Assembly: GCA_002717805.1 (NCBI GenBank)
Contig: PBBS01000006.1
Location: 32,840 to 72,574, forward strand
DNA: 39,735 nucleotides
From: Chloroflexota bacterium
GTDB taxonomy: Bacteria; Chloroflexota; Dehalococcoidia; Lucifugimonadales; UBA2985
Reading direction: 5' to 3'
The notes below the pieces were generated by a model that saw only the letters and a program-made list of their open reading frames with translations, was not told the DNA's origin and ran no database searches. Position 1 is the stretch's first letter. The number at the start of each line of letters is the position of its first letter. Positions 1 to 7,686 of the stretch are shown one piece after another. A program made the position numbers and the translations under genes.

Positions 1-972
1 GCTCAACAAGATGTAATTTTACCTCATGTGGAAGACGGGACATTTATATTTATAGGTGCTACTACAGAAAACCCATCTTTCGAGGTAATAACGCCCCTCC
101 TGTCAAGGTGTAGTCTGTTTACACTTAGGTCTTTAACTGCTACAGATATGAATAAGATTGTATTATCAGCTATCAGAGACAAAGAAAGAGGATTAGGAGA
201 TTACCAAATATCATTCTTAGAGGATTCTCTAGAACTGATAATAATGCAATCAAGTGGGGACCCTCGTATAGCACTTAATCTCTTAGAACTATTAGTAAAA
301 ACAGCCAACTCGGATAAATCTGGTAGAGTAATTATAAATAATCTATCGGTAACTGAAGCAGTCAGTAGAGTGGCTATTAGATATGATAAGAATGGTGAAG
401 ACCACTACAACACGATATCAGCATTTATAAAATCTATCCGAGGTTCTGACCCAAATGGAGCTCTATATTGGCTTGTTAGGATGCTAGAAGCAGGTGAAGA
501 CCCACTTTTCATCGCTAGACGATTAATAATATCTGCATCAGAAGACGTAGGATTAGCAGATCCATATGCTCTTTCTATGGCTACAGCAGCGCAACAAGCA
601 GTACACGTATTAGGTATGCCTGAAGGATCAATACCGTTGGCAGAGGCAGCGATATATCTAGCAACTGCCCCTAAAAGCAATGCAGCCTACGCTGCCCTCA
701 AAAACACCACAATGGAAGTCAAAGATAGCCCAAATGAACCTATACCAATGCATCTGCGTAATCCTGTTACAAAAACCATGAATAATTTAGGGTATGGTGA
801 TGGATACAAATACCCTTATGATTTCACAAACAACTTCGTAGAACAAACCTATTTGCCAAACAACTTATCAAACAAGATATACTATGTACCAAGCGAACAG
901 GGATACGAAAATTTGATTAGAGATAGACTCTCCGAATGGTGGAGCCACTACAGAAACGATGAGAAAATATAG
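1..972 (+). CDS. rarA: Replication-associated recombination protein A (RarA/MgsA), 3' part
   Basis: The reading frame is open from base 1, so the gene starts outside the window; 323 C-terminal residues are visible. The first residues (QQDVILPHVEDG, then FIGATTENPSFE) match the end of the AAA+ ATPase core of RarA/MgsA, including the sensor-1 region and the SRC motif (LLSRCSLF). After them come the lid domain and the MgsA C-terminal tetramerisation domain, ending with the typical YKYPYDF...FVEQTYLPN...YYVPSEQGYE stretch. Known members act at stalled replication forks and at ssDNA ends. The Walker A motif lies upstream and is not visible. The gene converges on the crotonase gene ending at 1068. 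Identification is secure; only the 5' end is missing. Confidence 0.95.
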   Translation, partial: AQQDVILPHVEDGTFIFIGATTENPSFEVITPLLSRCSLFTLRSLTATDMNKIVLSAIRDKERGLGDYQISFLEDSLELIIMQSSGDPRIALNLLELLVKTANSDKSGRVIINNLSVTEAVSRVAIRYDKNGEDHYNTISAFIKSIRGSDPNGALYWLVRMLEAGEDPLFIARRLIISASEDVGLADPYALSMATAAQQAVHVLGMPEGSIPLAEAAIYLATAPKSNAAYAALKNTTMEVKDSPNEPIPMHLRNPVTKTMNNLGYGDGYKYPYDFTNNFVEQTYLPNNLSNKIYYVPSEQGYENLIRDRLSEWWSHYRNDEKI

Positions 973-1034
973 CGGGATAATCTTACAAGAAACTAACCGC
1001 AATTACTTGCTGATTCCAGAAAAAGTATCCCGCT
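971..1034. terminator. Possible bidirectional terminator (long-loop inverted repeat)
   Basis: Nine-base arms AGCGGGATA (971-979) and TATCCCGCT (1026-1034) are exact reverse complements separated by 46 bases. They lie between the convergent rarA and crotonase genes, and the left arm overlaps the rarA stop codon. The loop is long and no T-run follows, so a terminator role is only a guess from position. Confidence 0.3.
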
Positions 1035-1067
1035 TTAATTACAATATAATGGCGTTGAGCAGAAGAA

Positions 1068-1874
1068 CTAACGACGCTTCCATTGAGGAAGACGTTTCTC
1101 AGCAAACGCCGTCACACCTTCTTTGATATCTTCTGTTTTATCTATGATTTTTCTCTCTATATCCCTAAAAGCGTTCGCATATTCTGGTGGCATATTGCGT
1201 CCAATGTCGATGATTCTCTTACAGGCCTCTATAGACAATGGTGCTCCTAGCTTTATCTCACCTGCCATCTTCTCTGCTTCTACGAACAATGCCTCTCTAT
1301 CTGGGGTTATGGATTGAATTAAACCTATATCATAAGCTCGCTGAGCAGACATATGTGATCCGGTAAACTGCATCCATTTAGCCTCTCCAAGAGGAATCAT
1401 TCTACTAAGCATTACAACACCAGTTCCTGACGTACGTCCCCTCCTAACCTCCGGCAACCCAAAGGTTGATGCCTCGGTTGCAATACGTATATCACACCTT
1501 AAGGATAACTCCAAACCTCCCCCAAGTGCATATCCATCTATAGCCGCTATTATAGGTTTAGGACACTCAGTCTCATCAAATCTGAATTCAGCTCTCTCCT
1601 CGAGATCTGGTCGGCTACCAGCATAATAAGCATCTGCGCCTTGTTTCAAATCGGCACCAGCACTAAATGATCTCCCTCCTGCACCAGTCACTATAATCAC
1701 CAATATATCATCATCCTCACTGGCATCCTTGAGGGCCCTTGCCCTTGCAACCCCAAGTTCTCTACCCAAAGCGTTCATTCTCTCTGGGCGATTTAATGTA
1801 ATCCAGGCAATCCTATCCTTTTTTTCATAGAGAATAGTTTCAGATTGAGTAATTTCAAACCCTGCTGTAGTCAT
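1068..1874 (-). CDS. Enoyl-CoA hydratase/isomerase family protein (crotonase), copy 1
   Basis: A 268-residue crotonase. Oxyanion-hole segments are SAGADL (about 71-76) and GYALGGGLE (about 114-122). Both acid residues used by classical enoyl-CoA hydratases are present: Glu122 (rat Glu144 position) and Glu142 in LPEV (rat Glu164 position). Water addition to an enoyl-CoA is therefore chemically possible, but the acyl substrate cannot be read from sequence. The start at 1874 is preferred over the ATG at 1880, because AGGAGGA directly touches the 1880 ATG but lies six bases from 1874, and because the paralogue at 1924-2727 aligns from there. The gene lies 49 bases downstream of that paralogue, as a two-gene minus-strand unit. 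Confidence 0.9.
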   Translation of the reverse strand: MTTAGFEITQSETILYEKKDRIAWITLNRPERMNALGRELGVARARALKDASEDDDILVIIVTGAGGRSFSAGADLKQGADAYYAGSRPDLEERAEFRFDETECPKPIIAAIDGYALGGGLELSLRCDIRIATEASTFGLPEVRRGRTSGTGVVMLSRMIPLGEAKWMQFTGSHMSAQRAYDIGLIQSITPDREALFVEAEKMAGEIKLGAPLSIEACKRIIDIGRNMPPEYANAFRDIERKIIDKTEDIKEGVTAFAEKRLPQWKRR

Positions 1875-1923
1875 TTTCATTCCTCCTAGGATTTTATTTA
1901 TTCAACGATCAAATCAAAAATGT

Positions 1924-2727
1924 TTATGCTCTCTTCCAGACAGGTGGTCGTTTCTCGGAAAAAGCTGCTACTCCTTCCTTGATATCATCTGACGTATCAA
2001 TCATAGCTCTCTCTGCCCTGCCAACCATTTGTGAAAACTCTGGAGATATCCATGCGGCTGCGTTTATAACTCTCTTCGTAGCCTCTACTGATAGAGGAGC
2101 ATTATTCCTTATTATATTGGCAAGTCTCTCAGCTTCGGCAAATAAGGCGTCACGGTCTGGCAGTAATGCCTGTATTAGCCCAATGTCGTAAGCTCTGTGT
2201 GAAGACATATGTTCTCCTGTAATCTGAATCCATCTAGCCTCACCCATAGGTATCATATTCTGCAATAGAGTAAGTCCAGGGCCAGGCATACGACCACGTT
2301 TTACTTCTGGTAAACCCAATCTTGATTGCTCGGTTGCGATACGAATGTCACAATTGAGAGAGAGTTCCATACCTCCAGCAACTGCGTATCCATCTATGGC
2401 TGCAATAACGGGTTTTGGACAATCAGAAACGTTGTATTGCACAACTGGTCTAGCTTCAGTACCAGGAGCTATTCCTGCACTATAGTTGTCATGTGCGTTC
2501 CTTAAATCATTACCAGCGCAGAATGCCCTACCACCTTCACCAGTGATGATAACCGTATATACATCCGGATCTTCAGAAGCATCTATCATGGCTCTTGCCA
2601 TAGCTTCTCTAAGTTCAGTACTGAGCGCGTTGAGACGCTCAGGTCTATTTAACCTAACCCAAGCCATCCCATCTCTCTTATCGTACAAAATAGTCTCAGA
2701 CTGAGTCACTTCTATACCTGTTGCCAT
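1924..2727 (-). CDS. Enoyl-CoA hydratase/isomerase family protein (crotonase), copy 2
   Basis: A 267-residue crotonase and close paralogue of the next gene downstream. They share TQSETILY near the N terminus, the LNRPER motif, the GYA..GG.ELSL.CDIRIATE block and a C-terminal FSEKRPPVWKR/FAEKRLPQWKR end. Oxyanion-hole elements are CAGNDL (about 70-75) and AGGME (about 117-121). Both catalytic-type glutamates are present (Glu121 and Glu141). A GGGAGGGG ribosome binding site precedes the ATG. The pair looks like a tandem duplication acting on related CoA thioesters, perhaps with the CoA-transferase at 4946; the substrate is unknown. Confidence 0.9.
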   Translation of the reverse strand: MATGIEVTQSETILYDKRDGMAWVRLNRPERLNALSTELREAMARAMIDASEDPDVYTVIITGEGGRAFCAGNDLRNAHDNYSAGIAPGTEARPVVQYNVSDCPKPVIAAIDGYAVAGGMELSLNCDIRIATEQSRLGLPEVKRGRMPGPGLTLLQNMIPMGEARWIQITGEHMSSHRAYDIGLIQALLPDRDALFAEAERLANIIRNNAPLSVEATKRVINAAAWISPEFSQMVGRAERAMIDTSDDIKEGVAAFSEKRPPVWKRA

Positions 2728-2911
2728 AGTCCCCTCCCTTTGAGTTAATTATTGGAGACAAAATATCATCAAGTTACTGTATCTGCAACATCCACTAATG
2801 GTTTTTGTTACGGTTCATTATCTCTGGTATATTTGCCAAACCTAAAAAATTAAAACAATAATCTTCTACTATAGTGTCGACTACGAGAATTCATTCTGAT
2901 AGAATGCGGCG

Positions 2912-3274
2912 ATGAACTTAAAAGCTAAAAATTGGATACCGAATTTTTCGGGCATAATACTTGGGCTATGGGTTGCCTATATGGTACCAATACATATAGA
3001 TGCTTTCGCGTCAGACTCACTTAACCCAACGATTCTCGGTCACTCCGTAGCAGCATTATTCGGTGCTATTGGAGCTGTGATGATAATAATGCATAAGTTC
3101 TATGGAGCTATTATAAACTCTTTTTCTCATAGCCTAGGAGCCCTAATGGGGTTTGTAGACATCCAATTCTACGACCTAGAATTCCCCCCTCTACCATTTT
3201 TTATACCGATTGCTGTGACTATAATATTCATAGCAATGCTTCCATTATTATTATCAAGAGATATATTACACTAA
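2912..3274 (+). CDS. Small membrane protein of unknown function
   Basis: A 120-residue protein I do not recognise. It has hydrophobic segments at about 10-27, 43-61 and 95-114, consistent with three membrane spans, and an aromatic/proline-rich stretch (FYDLEFPPLPFFIP) before the last one. The start ATG has no clear Shine-Dalgarno sequence. A short inverted repeat, CATTCT/AGAATG with a 3-base loop (2892-2906), lies just upstream. It is followed after 29 bases by a 26-codon membrane microprotein on the same strand. Codon use is ATA-rich, like the other plus-strand genes, which supports it being a real gene. Confidence 0.6.
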   Translation: MNLKAKNWIPNFSGIILGLWVAYMVPIHIDAFASDSLNPTILGHSVAALFGAIGAVMIIMHKFYGAIINSFSHSLGALMGFVDIQFYDLEFPPLPFFIPIAVTIIFIAMLPLLLSRDILH

Positions 3275-3303
3275 GTCATACAAATATTAGGAGAGATTAC
3301 TAA

Positions 3304-3384
3304 ATGGCTAGATATACACCTTTCTTAGTAGGCCTAGCAATAGGAGCTCTACTATTCTACATGTGGACTAATTACTGGTCTTAG
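3304..3384 (+). CDS. 26-residue single-span membrane microprotein (unknown)
   Basis: ATG at 3304, stop TAG at 3382-3384. The ribosome binding site AGGAGA lies nine bases upstream. The peptide begins MARYTPFLVGLAIGALLFY and ends WTNYWS: a short polar N terminus, one 14-16-residue hydrophobic span with small-residue GxxxG-like spacing, and an aromatic tail. It follows the 120-residue membrane protein by 29 bases and may be co-transcribed with it. No family is recognised. It is below the size cut-off of routine gene callers. The good ribosome binding site and membrane-like composition are the only evidence. Confidence 0.5.
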   Translation: MARYTPFLVGLAIGALLFYMWTNYWS

Positions 3385-3417
3385 AATATTTTGATTAATC
3401 CGGTTCCATCTTCAAGA

Positions 3418-3756
3418 CTAAATTAACCTACTATCCGGCCTTATATGCTTCTCACTCCTGATTGGATTGAATGTAACTCGGCTAAGTGTTACTGAACCAG
3501 TATTCTTGAAGTAATGAGAGCTATTCTCAGGTATTAAAACGAAGTCACCTGGCTGTATATCGTATTCCTGTCCATCCACCCACACAACACCTGATCCACT
3601 CAATATAAAAGCCTGATGCTCCCAATCGTGCTCATGGTGCTCACTAGACTCCCCCGGTCCATGATCATGATACAAAGATATTACAGTCGGAACCCCATCC
3701 TGAGCACCTAGCACAGGATTAGAGAAATCCTTGTAGTTTTTTATTACAGGTTTCAT
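3418..3756 (-). CDS. Cupin-domain protein
   Basis: A 112-residue single-domain cupin. Motif 1 is visible as H41-E-H43-D-W-E46-H47 followed by FILSGSG. Motif 2 is PGDFVLIPENSSHYF with His81. Two His, one Glu and a third His are the usual metal ligands of small Cupin_2 proteins, so a metal-binding beta barrel is expected; the substrate is not predictable. AGAGG lies five bases before the ATG. It lies on the minus strand after the 71-residue zinc-ribbon membrane protein, possibly in the same transcript. Confidence 0.85.
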   Translation of the reverse strand: MKPVIKNYKDFSNPVLGAQDGVPTVISLYHDHGPGESSEHHEHDWEHQAFILSGSGVVWVDGQEYDIQPGDFVLIPENSSHYFKNTGSVTLSRVTFNPIRSEKHIRPDSRLI

Positions 3757-3810
3757 TGCTACCTCTACTACCTTTAATATTTTTTAGTCATTCTATAAAT
3801 ACTAAAAAGA

Positions 3811-4026
3811 CTAATCAACAAATTTCATGAACTCAGTTAAATCAGCCTCACAAGCAATACATAGCCCTAACCTATCTATTAAACCACTTTCCCAGTTGAC
3901 CTCGCCGCACTTTTTGCAATCTATCTCGACTTCCACTCTATTACTCTGACCCTCACTCTTGAACAATTTGCGGCTAACTAATATTGCTACTAAGGCTATA
4001 ACTAAACCAAGGATCGCTATGGTCAT
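3811..4026 (-). CDS. Membrane-anchored putative zinc-ribbon protein
   Basis: A 71-residue protein of unknown function. Residues 2-18 form a hydrophobic N-terminal anchor, followed by a basic stop (SRKLFK). Two CxxC pairs (Cys37/Cys40 and Cys56/Cys59) would form a small zinc ribbon on the cytoplasmic side. AGGAG lies eight bases before the ATG. The gene starts 41 bases downstream of the encoded CCA end of tRNA-Thr on the same strand, so it may be read through from the tRNA promoter. No family is recognised. Confidence 0.65.
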   Translation of the reverse strand: MTIAILGLVIALVAILVSRKLFKSEGQSNRVEVEIDCKKCGEVNWESGLIDRLGLCIACEADLTEFMKFVD

Positions 4027-4067
4027 ACAAACTGCTCCTGCATTAAATAAAGATAGTACCTATACTA

Positions 4068-4142
<75 letters not shown>

Positions 4143-4151
4143 AATCCTAAA

Positions 4152-4180
4152 AATATAATAGCACGAAGATATTAGCCCAA
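4152..4180 (-). promoter_or_regulatory. Candidate sigma-70 promoter of tRNA-Thr
   Basis: On the minus strand TTGGGC (4175-4180) and TATATT (4152-4157) are separated by exactly 17 bases. The -10 box ends nine bases before the mature tRNA 5' end, so transcription would start within a few bases of it. Confidence 0.55.
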
Positions 4181-4217
4181 AGAATAACAAATACAGAGTT
4201 AATTAGTACACAAGAGG

Positions 4218-4249
4218 GGCATTACGTATACTATAGTCACTGTAATGCC
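4218..4249. repeat. Inverted repeat (8-bp arms, 16-base loop)
   Basis: GGCATTAC (4218-4225) and GTAATGCC (4242-4249) are exact reverse complements. The repeat lies upstream of the tRNA promoter and downstream of the zinc-ribbon gene on the minus strand. It could be an operator or a weak transcript hairpin; the function is unknown. Confidence 0.4.
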
Positions 4250-4274
4250 ATATATCGTTAGGTTATATGTTAGA

Positions 4275-4306
4275 GAGCAGGGTTCAGCAATTGCTGAACC
4301 CTGCTC
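4275..4306. terminator. Perfect 32-bp palindrome, probable terminator hairpin
   Basis: The left half GAGCAGGGTTCAGCAA (4275-4290) is followed immediately by its exact reverse complement (4291-4306). As RNA it would fold into a roughly 14-bp stem with a minimal loop. It lies 34 bases beyond the end of the minus-strand zinc-ribbon gene (stop near 4341), the expected place for a terminator. No T-run follows on either strand, so it differs from a standard intrinsic terminator. Confidence 0.55.
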
Positions 4307-4340
4307 ATTTATCCGTCTATACTCGAATTAGACTATTTAA

Positions 4341-4553
4341 CTATCCAGAGAGAAAATCGAAAACCTTACCCATGGCTCCGCCACTACCAAGCCTGTAAAA
4401 TTCAACGTAACTACATTTCTTGCATGTTACTGCAGCAAATTTTTGATTTTGCATATTAAGAAATCTTGAGATACCAGATCCAGTAGTTCTAATCTCATCT
4501 ACATCGTATTCATTGTTAGAACATTTTACGCAAACATAACCCTGAACACTCAT
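4341..4553 (-). CDS. Zinc-ribbon nucleic-acid-binding-like protein (DUF2082/COG3478 type)
   Basis: A 70-residue protein with Cys8-x2-Cys11 and Cys44-x2-Cys47 around the conserved EIRTTGSGISRFLNMQNQKF core, ending KVFDFLSG. This layout matches the small zinc-ribbon family annotated as nucleic-acid-binding (DUF2082); its true role is unproven. The ATG at 4553 is chosen over an in-frame upstream ATG at 4586 because GGGAGGT lies seven bases before it and the family starts there. It is monocistronic, with the 32-bp palindrome at 4275-4306 downstream. Confidence 0.8.
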   Translation of the reverse strand: MSVQGYVCVKCSNNEYDVDEIRTTGSGISRFLNMQNQKFAAVTCKKCSYVEFYRLGSGGAMGKVFDFLSG

Positions 4554-4745
4554 AATAATGACCTCCCTGTATAATTCAGGGCACATAATAACATGTAGTC
4601 AAATCCAATGATATAAGACCCAATAAATCATGCCCTTCCAATCACATAAAGTGAAACAATTATCTTAAAGTATTTATTGTGATTAGTCTGGTTTATTGTT
4701 GTATACTTTCCTAAGTTCCTCGAAATCCAATAGTCCAAATGATAT
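4554..4745. other. Intergenic region with weak promoter candidate
   Basis: With the small ORF at 4746 included, this is part of a 392-base stretch between the zinc-ribbon gene and the CoA-transferase. The plus strand has TTGTGA (4677-4682) and TATACT (4702-4707), 19 bases apart, a poor but possible promoter for the genes to the right. I see no RNA gene or repeat here. Confidence 0.3.
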
Positions 4746-4928
4746 ATGAATATTGAGCCCTTAATGATATCGTTAGTTGTAATGATGCTCATAACCTTCA
4801 TTAGTGCACCATTACATATAGTCGCCCGTAAACTATCAGTCAGGCAGACTCTAACGGATAGAACCTTTTGGGCATATAATATTTCGGTCAGTATGTTTTT
4901 GGGGATAATGATAAGCATATACGGATAA
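4746..4928 (+). CDS. Possible small two-span membrane protein
   Basis: A 60-residue reading frame with two hydrophobic segments (about 6-25 and 42-59) separated by a basic linker (ARKLSVRQTLTDR). It ends 17 bases before the CoA-transferase start, on the same strand. No good ribosome binding site precedes either ATG (4746 or 4764), and I do not recognise a family. A topology of span, basic loop, span is typical of real small membrane proteins, but a chance ORF in AT-rich DNA cannot be excluded. Confidence 0.4.
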   Translation: MNIEPLMISLVVMMLITFISAPLHIVARKLSVRQTLTDRTFWAYNISVSMFLGIMISIYG

Positions 4929-4945
4929 TTCTAAGGGGGTGTCAT

Positions 4946-7615
4946 ATGTCAGATACAGAGGCTAAAAAAGAAATCAACCCACGCTCTCTACAAGGCATAA
5001 GAGTCTTAGATTTTACTTGGGTTAGAGCTGGTCCATGGTGCACCAGATGGCTAGGGGCTCTAGGTGCCGAGATAATAAAGGTGGAATGGCCAGATAAACC
5101 TAACACTAGAGGGATAGGTGGGGCTGGCACTACCCCAGCAGGAATGACAATAGATCTAAACAACAGCGGGCACTTCAACGATACAAATGCTAACAAATTA
5201 AGCATTACAGTCAATACAAAAACAGCCAAAGGCATAGATCTTATCAAAAGGCTAATATCTATATCAGACATAGTCATTGAGAATTTCGCATATGGCGTAT
5301 TGGAAAGTTGGGGTCTGGGGTATGAGGATATGAAAAAGCTAAGACCGGACATAATCTATATGTCTATGTCCGGGTTTGGTCATACAGGGAGAAACCGTGA
5401 CTATCAAACTATGGGGCCTATAGCTCAAGCTCTTTCAGGATTAACATACACATCCGGACTACCAGACCACCCACCAGCGGGTTGGGGCTGGTCTTATATG
5501 GACGATACTGGAGGTATGTATGGTCTTATATACGCACTATCAGCACTTCGCCATAGAAATGTGACCGGGCAGGGACAGCATATAGATAAATCACAATGGA
5601 TTACTGGAGTAGGATTAAACGGTCCAGTATTTCTAGATATGCAGGCGAATAACAGAACAACTGAAAGACCCAACTATCCCCCTGGAAATCGTTCTCAATG
5701 GCCAAATTCAGAAGCAATAGATAACTACAGAGAGAGAGTAGCTGCTCCTCACAACTCTTATAGAACCTCCCCGCAAGGTTATAACGATTGGTGCACTATA
5801 GTCTGTTTCACTGATGAGGAATGGGAAAAACTAGTGGCATTGATGGGATCTCCTGAATGGGCCAAACACAGTAAATTTGCCAATCTAGAAGGAAGAATTA
5901 GAAATCAAGACGAAATGGACGCTGGTATAGAATCATGGACAAGTACTATGTCCAAATATGAAGTCATGGAGACCTGCCAGAGAAACGGTATAAGATGCCT
6001 GCCGGTGCAAAGCCCTTTGGATAGATTCGATAATGACCCTCAACTTAAACACCGGGAGATGTACAGACTTGTAGATCATCCATCCATGGGGAGCTGGCCT
6101 CTACAAAATGCCCCATTCAAAATGTCAGTGACTCCAGCATACAATAATCTCTCCGGGCCGCTAATAGGTGGGCATAACAAGAAGGTATTCGAAGGGCTTT
6201 TGGGAATAAGCCATAAGGAATTAGTAGATGGATTTGAAGAAGGTGTGTTCTGGCCAAATGACTTCGGCAGAGACGGATATCCATACCTGCAAGAAATGAT
6301 TGAAGACGAGTCTGAAGAAATTTGGGACGGGCTACCTCCTCAAGCAATGGTTCCTCCTGCACCTATAAGTCCCAATCCACTAGGCAACACTGGCCCGCTT
6401 GAGGGCCTTACTATTCTCGAAATGACGGATGAAAAAGGCCAATGGTGCGGAAAGCTTATGGCAGATTTAGGAGCTAACGTAATTAAGATTGAACCCCCTG
6501 GAGGTCAGTCAAATAGGTCTATAGGTCCTTTCTATAATGACATAGCAGATAAAGAGAAAAGTCTCCATTTCTGGCACTATAACACTTCAAAACGTAGTGT
6601 TACATTAGATATAAATACTGATGAAGGTAAAAACATATTCTTAGAATTAGCAGGGAAGGCAGATATAGTACTCGAGAGTTTGGCTCTAGGCTACCTTGAT
6701 AATTTGGGAATAGGATACGATCGAATCAAGATATCGAACCCGAACGTAATAATGTGCTCACTTACTCCTTTCGGACAAACTGGTCCATGGAAAGATTTTA
6801 AAACTAGCGACTTACTTCACCTAGGTGCTGGTGGTCAGATGGCATGCTGCGGATACGGAGATGAATACCCTGACGCCCCTCCTATCGCCCCAGGCGGGGG
6901 CCAAGCTTGGCATACGGGAAGTCATTTTGCTTGTATCTCTATATTGGCTGCCCTTGTATACAAAACAGTAACTGGAGTAGGGCAATACCTTGACGTATCG
7001 ATCCATGAATCCCTAGCGTTGACGACTGAGGCCCATGTGAATAGATATATATATACTGGAGAGGTCGCACGTAGGCAAACAGGGCGTCATGCGTCTCCAT
7101 CCCCAACTGACGAAACTCAGCATATATGCTCAGATGGTAAATATGTAAATGTAGCAGCACAAATTGTAAGCAGATTAACCACAGAGAATTTGGATATGCT
7201 TGGACAGTGGATGGACAGCTTGGGTTTAGACAAAGACTTACTCGAGGTAAAAAAGAGTGATCCAGACGCAATTACAGACAACGAAATCTTCCTATACATT
7301 ATCAATAGCATGACTAGAGACCAGATATACCATGGTGGTCAACAAAGAGGATTCAATATGGGTGCAGTAAGGTCGCCAGATGATGTTATGAAAGACCCAC
7401 ATCTAGAAGATAGAGGCTTCTGGACTGACGTCGAATATCCAGAATTAGGAATAACGCTTAAACACCCTGGACCAGGTGCCAAACTTATGGGCTCTCCTTG
7501 GAAAATATATAGTAGGGCCCCGCTCATAGGAGAGCATACCGAAGAAGTTCTTCATGGTGTGCTCGGATTCACAAAAGATAAGATTGCAAACCTATACGAA
7601 AAAGGCGTTTTGTAA
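4946..7615 (+). CDS. Tandem-domain CaiB/BaiF family CoA-transferase
   Basis: An 889-residue protein with two complete class III CoA-transferase modules. Half one (about 14-430) opens LQGIRVLDFTWVRAGPWCTRWLGALGAEIIKVEWP. Half two (about 480-885) opens LEGLTILEM and continues ADLGANVIKIEPPGG. Each half carries a TGxGQ motif (VTGQGQ, VTGVGQ). Family members move CoA between carboxylic acids through an aspartyl-CoA intermediate. Half one has Asp186-Asp187 before TGG at the expected position. Half two has Trp655-His656 there and no Asp, so only half one looks catalytic. AGGGGGTG precedes the ATG. The substrate is unknown; the nearby crotonases fit a role in acyl-CoA catabolism. Confidence 0.9.
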   Translation: MSDTEAKKEINPRSLQGIRVLDFTWVRAGPWCTRWLGALGAEIIKVEWPDKPNTRGIGGAGTTPAGMTIDLNNSGHFNDTNANKLSITVNTKTAKGIDLIKRLISISDIVIENFAYGVLESWGLGYEDMKKLRPDIIYMSMSGFGHTGRNRDYQTMGPIAQALSGLTYTSGLPDHPPAGWGWSYMDDTGGMYGLIYALSALRHRNVTGQGQHIDKSQWITGVGLNGPVFLDMQANNRTTERPNYPPGNRSQWPNSEAIDNYRERVAAPHNSYRTSPQGYNDWCTIVCFTDEEWEKLVALMGSPEWAKHSKFANLEGRIRNQDEMDAGIESWTSTMSKYEVMETCQRNGIRCLPVQSPLDRFDNDPQLKHREMYRLVDHPSMGSWPLQNAPFKMSVTPAYNNLSGPLIGGHNKKVFEGLLGISHKELVDGFEEGVFWPNDFGRDGYPYLQEMIEDESEEIWDGLPPQAMVPPAPISPNPLGNTGPLEGLTILEMTDEKGQWCGKLMADLGANVIKIEPPGGQSNRSIGPFYNDIADKEKSLHFWHYNTSKRSVTLDINTDEGKNIFLELAGKADIVLESLALGYLDNLGIGYDRIKISNPNVIMCSLTPFGQTGPWKDFKTSDLLHLGAGGQMACCGYGDEYPDAPPIAPGGGQAWHTGSHFACISILAALVYKTVTGVGQYLDVSIHESLALTTEAHVNRYIYTGEVARRQTGRHASPSPTDETQHICSDGKYVNVAAQIVSRLTTENLDMLGQWMDSLGLDKDLLEVKKSDPDAITDNEIFLYIINSMTRDQIYHGGQQRGFNMGAVRSPDDVMKDPHLEDRGFWTDVEYPELGITLKHPGPGAKLMGSPWKIYSRAPLIGEHTEEVLHGVLGFTKDKIANLYEKGVL

Positions 7616-7686
7616 GGGTGCAGATTCGATCACTCGAGCGGGAATTTTTGTACTGTACCATGCCTTGTAATTTAAGGTGATTTAGA

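Noticed and set aside
4628-4918. Minus-strand 96-codon reading frame
   Set aside because: It is antisense to the possible small membrane protein and the CoA-transferase leader; composition looks random and no ribosome binding site was seen.
7616-7686. Possible terminator after the CoA-transferase (GAATTTTT near 7640)
   Set aside because: A T-run is present, but I could not find a stable stem directly before it.
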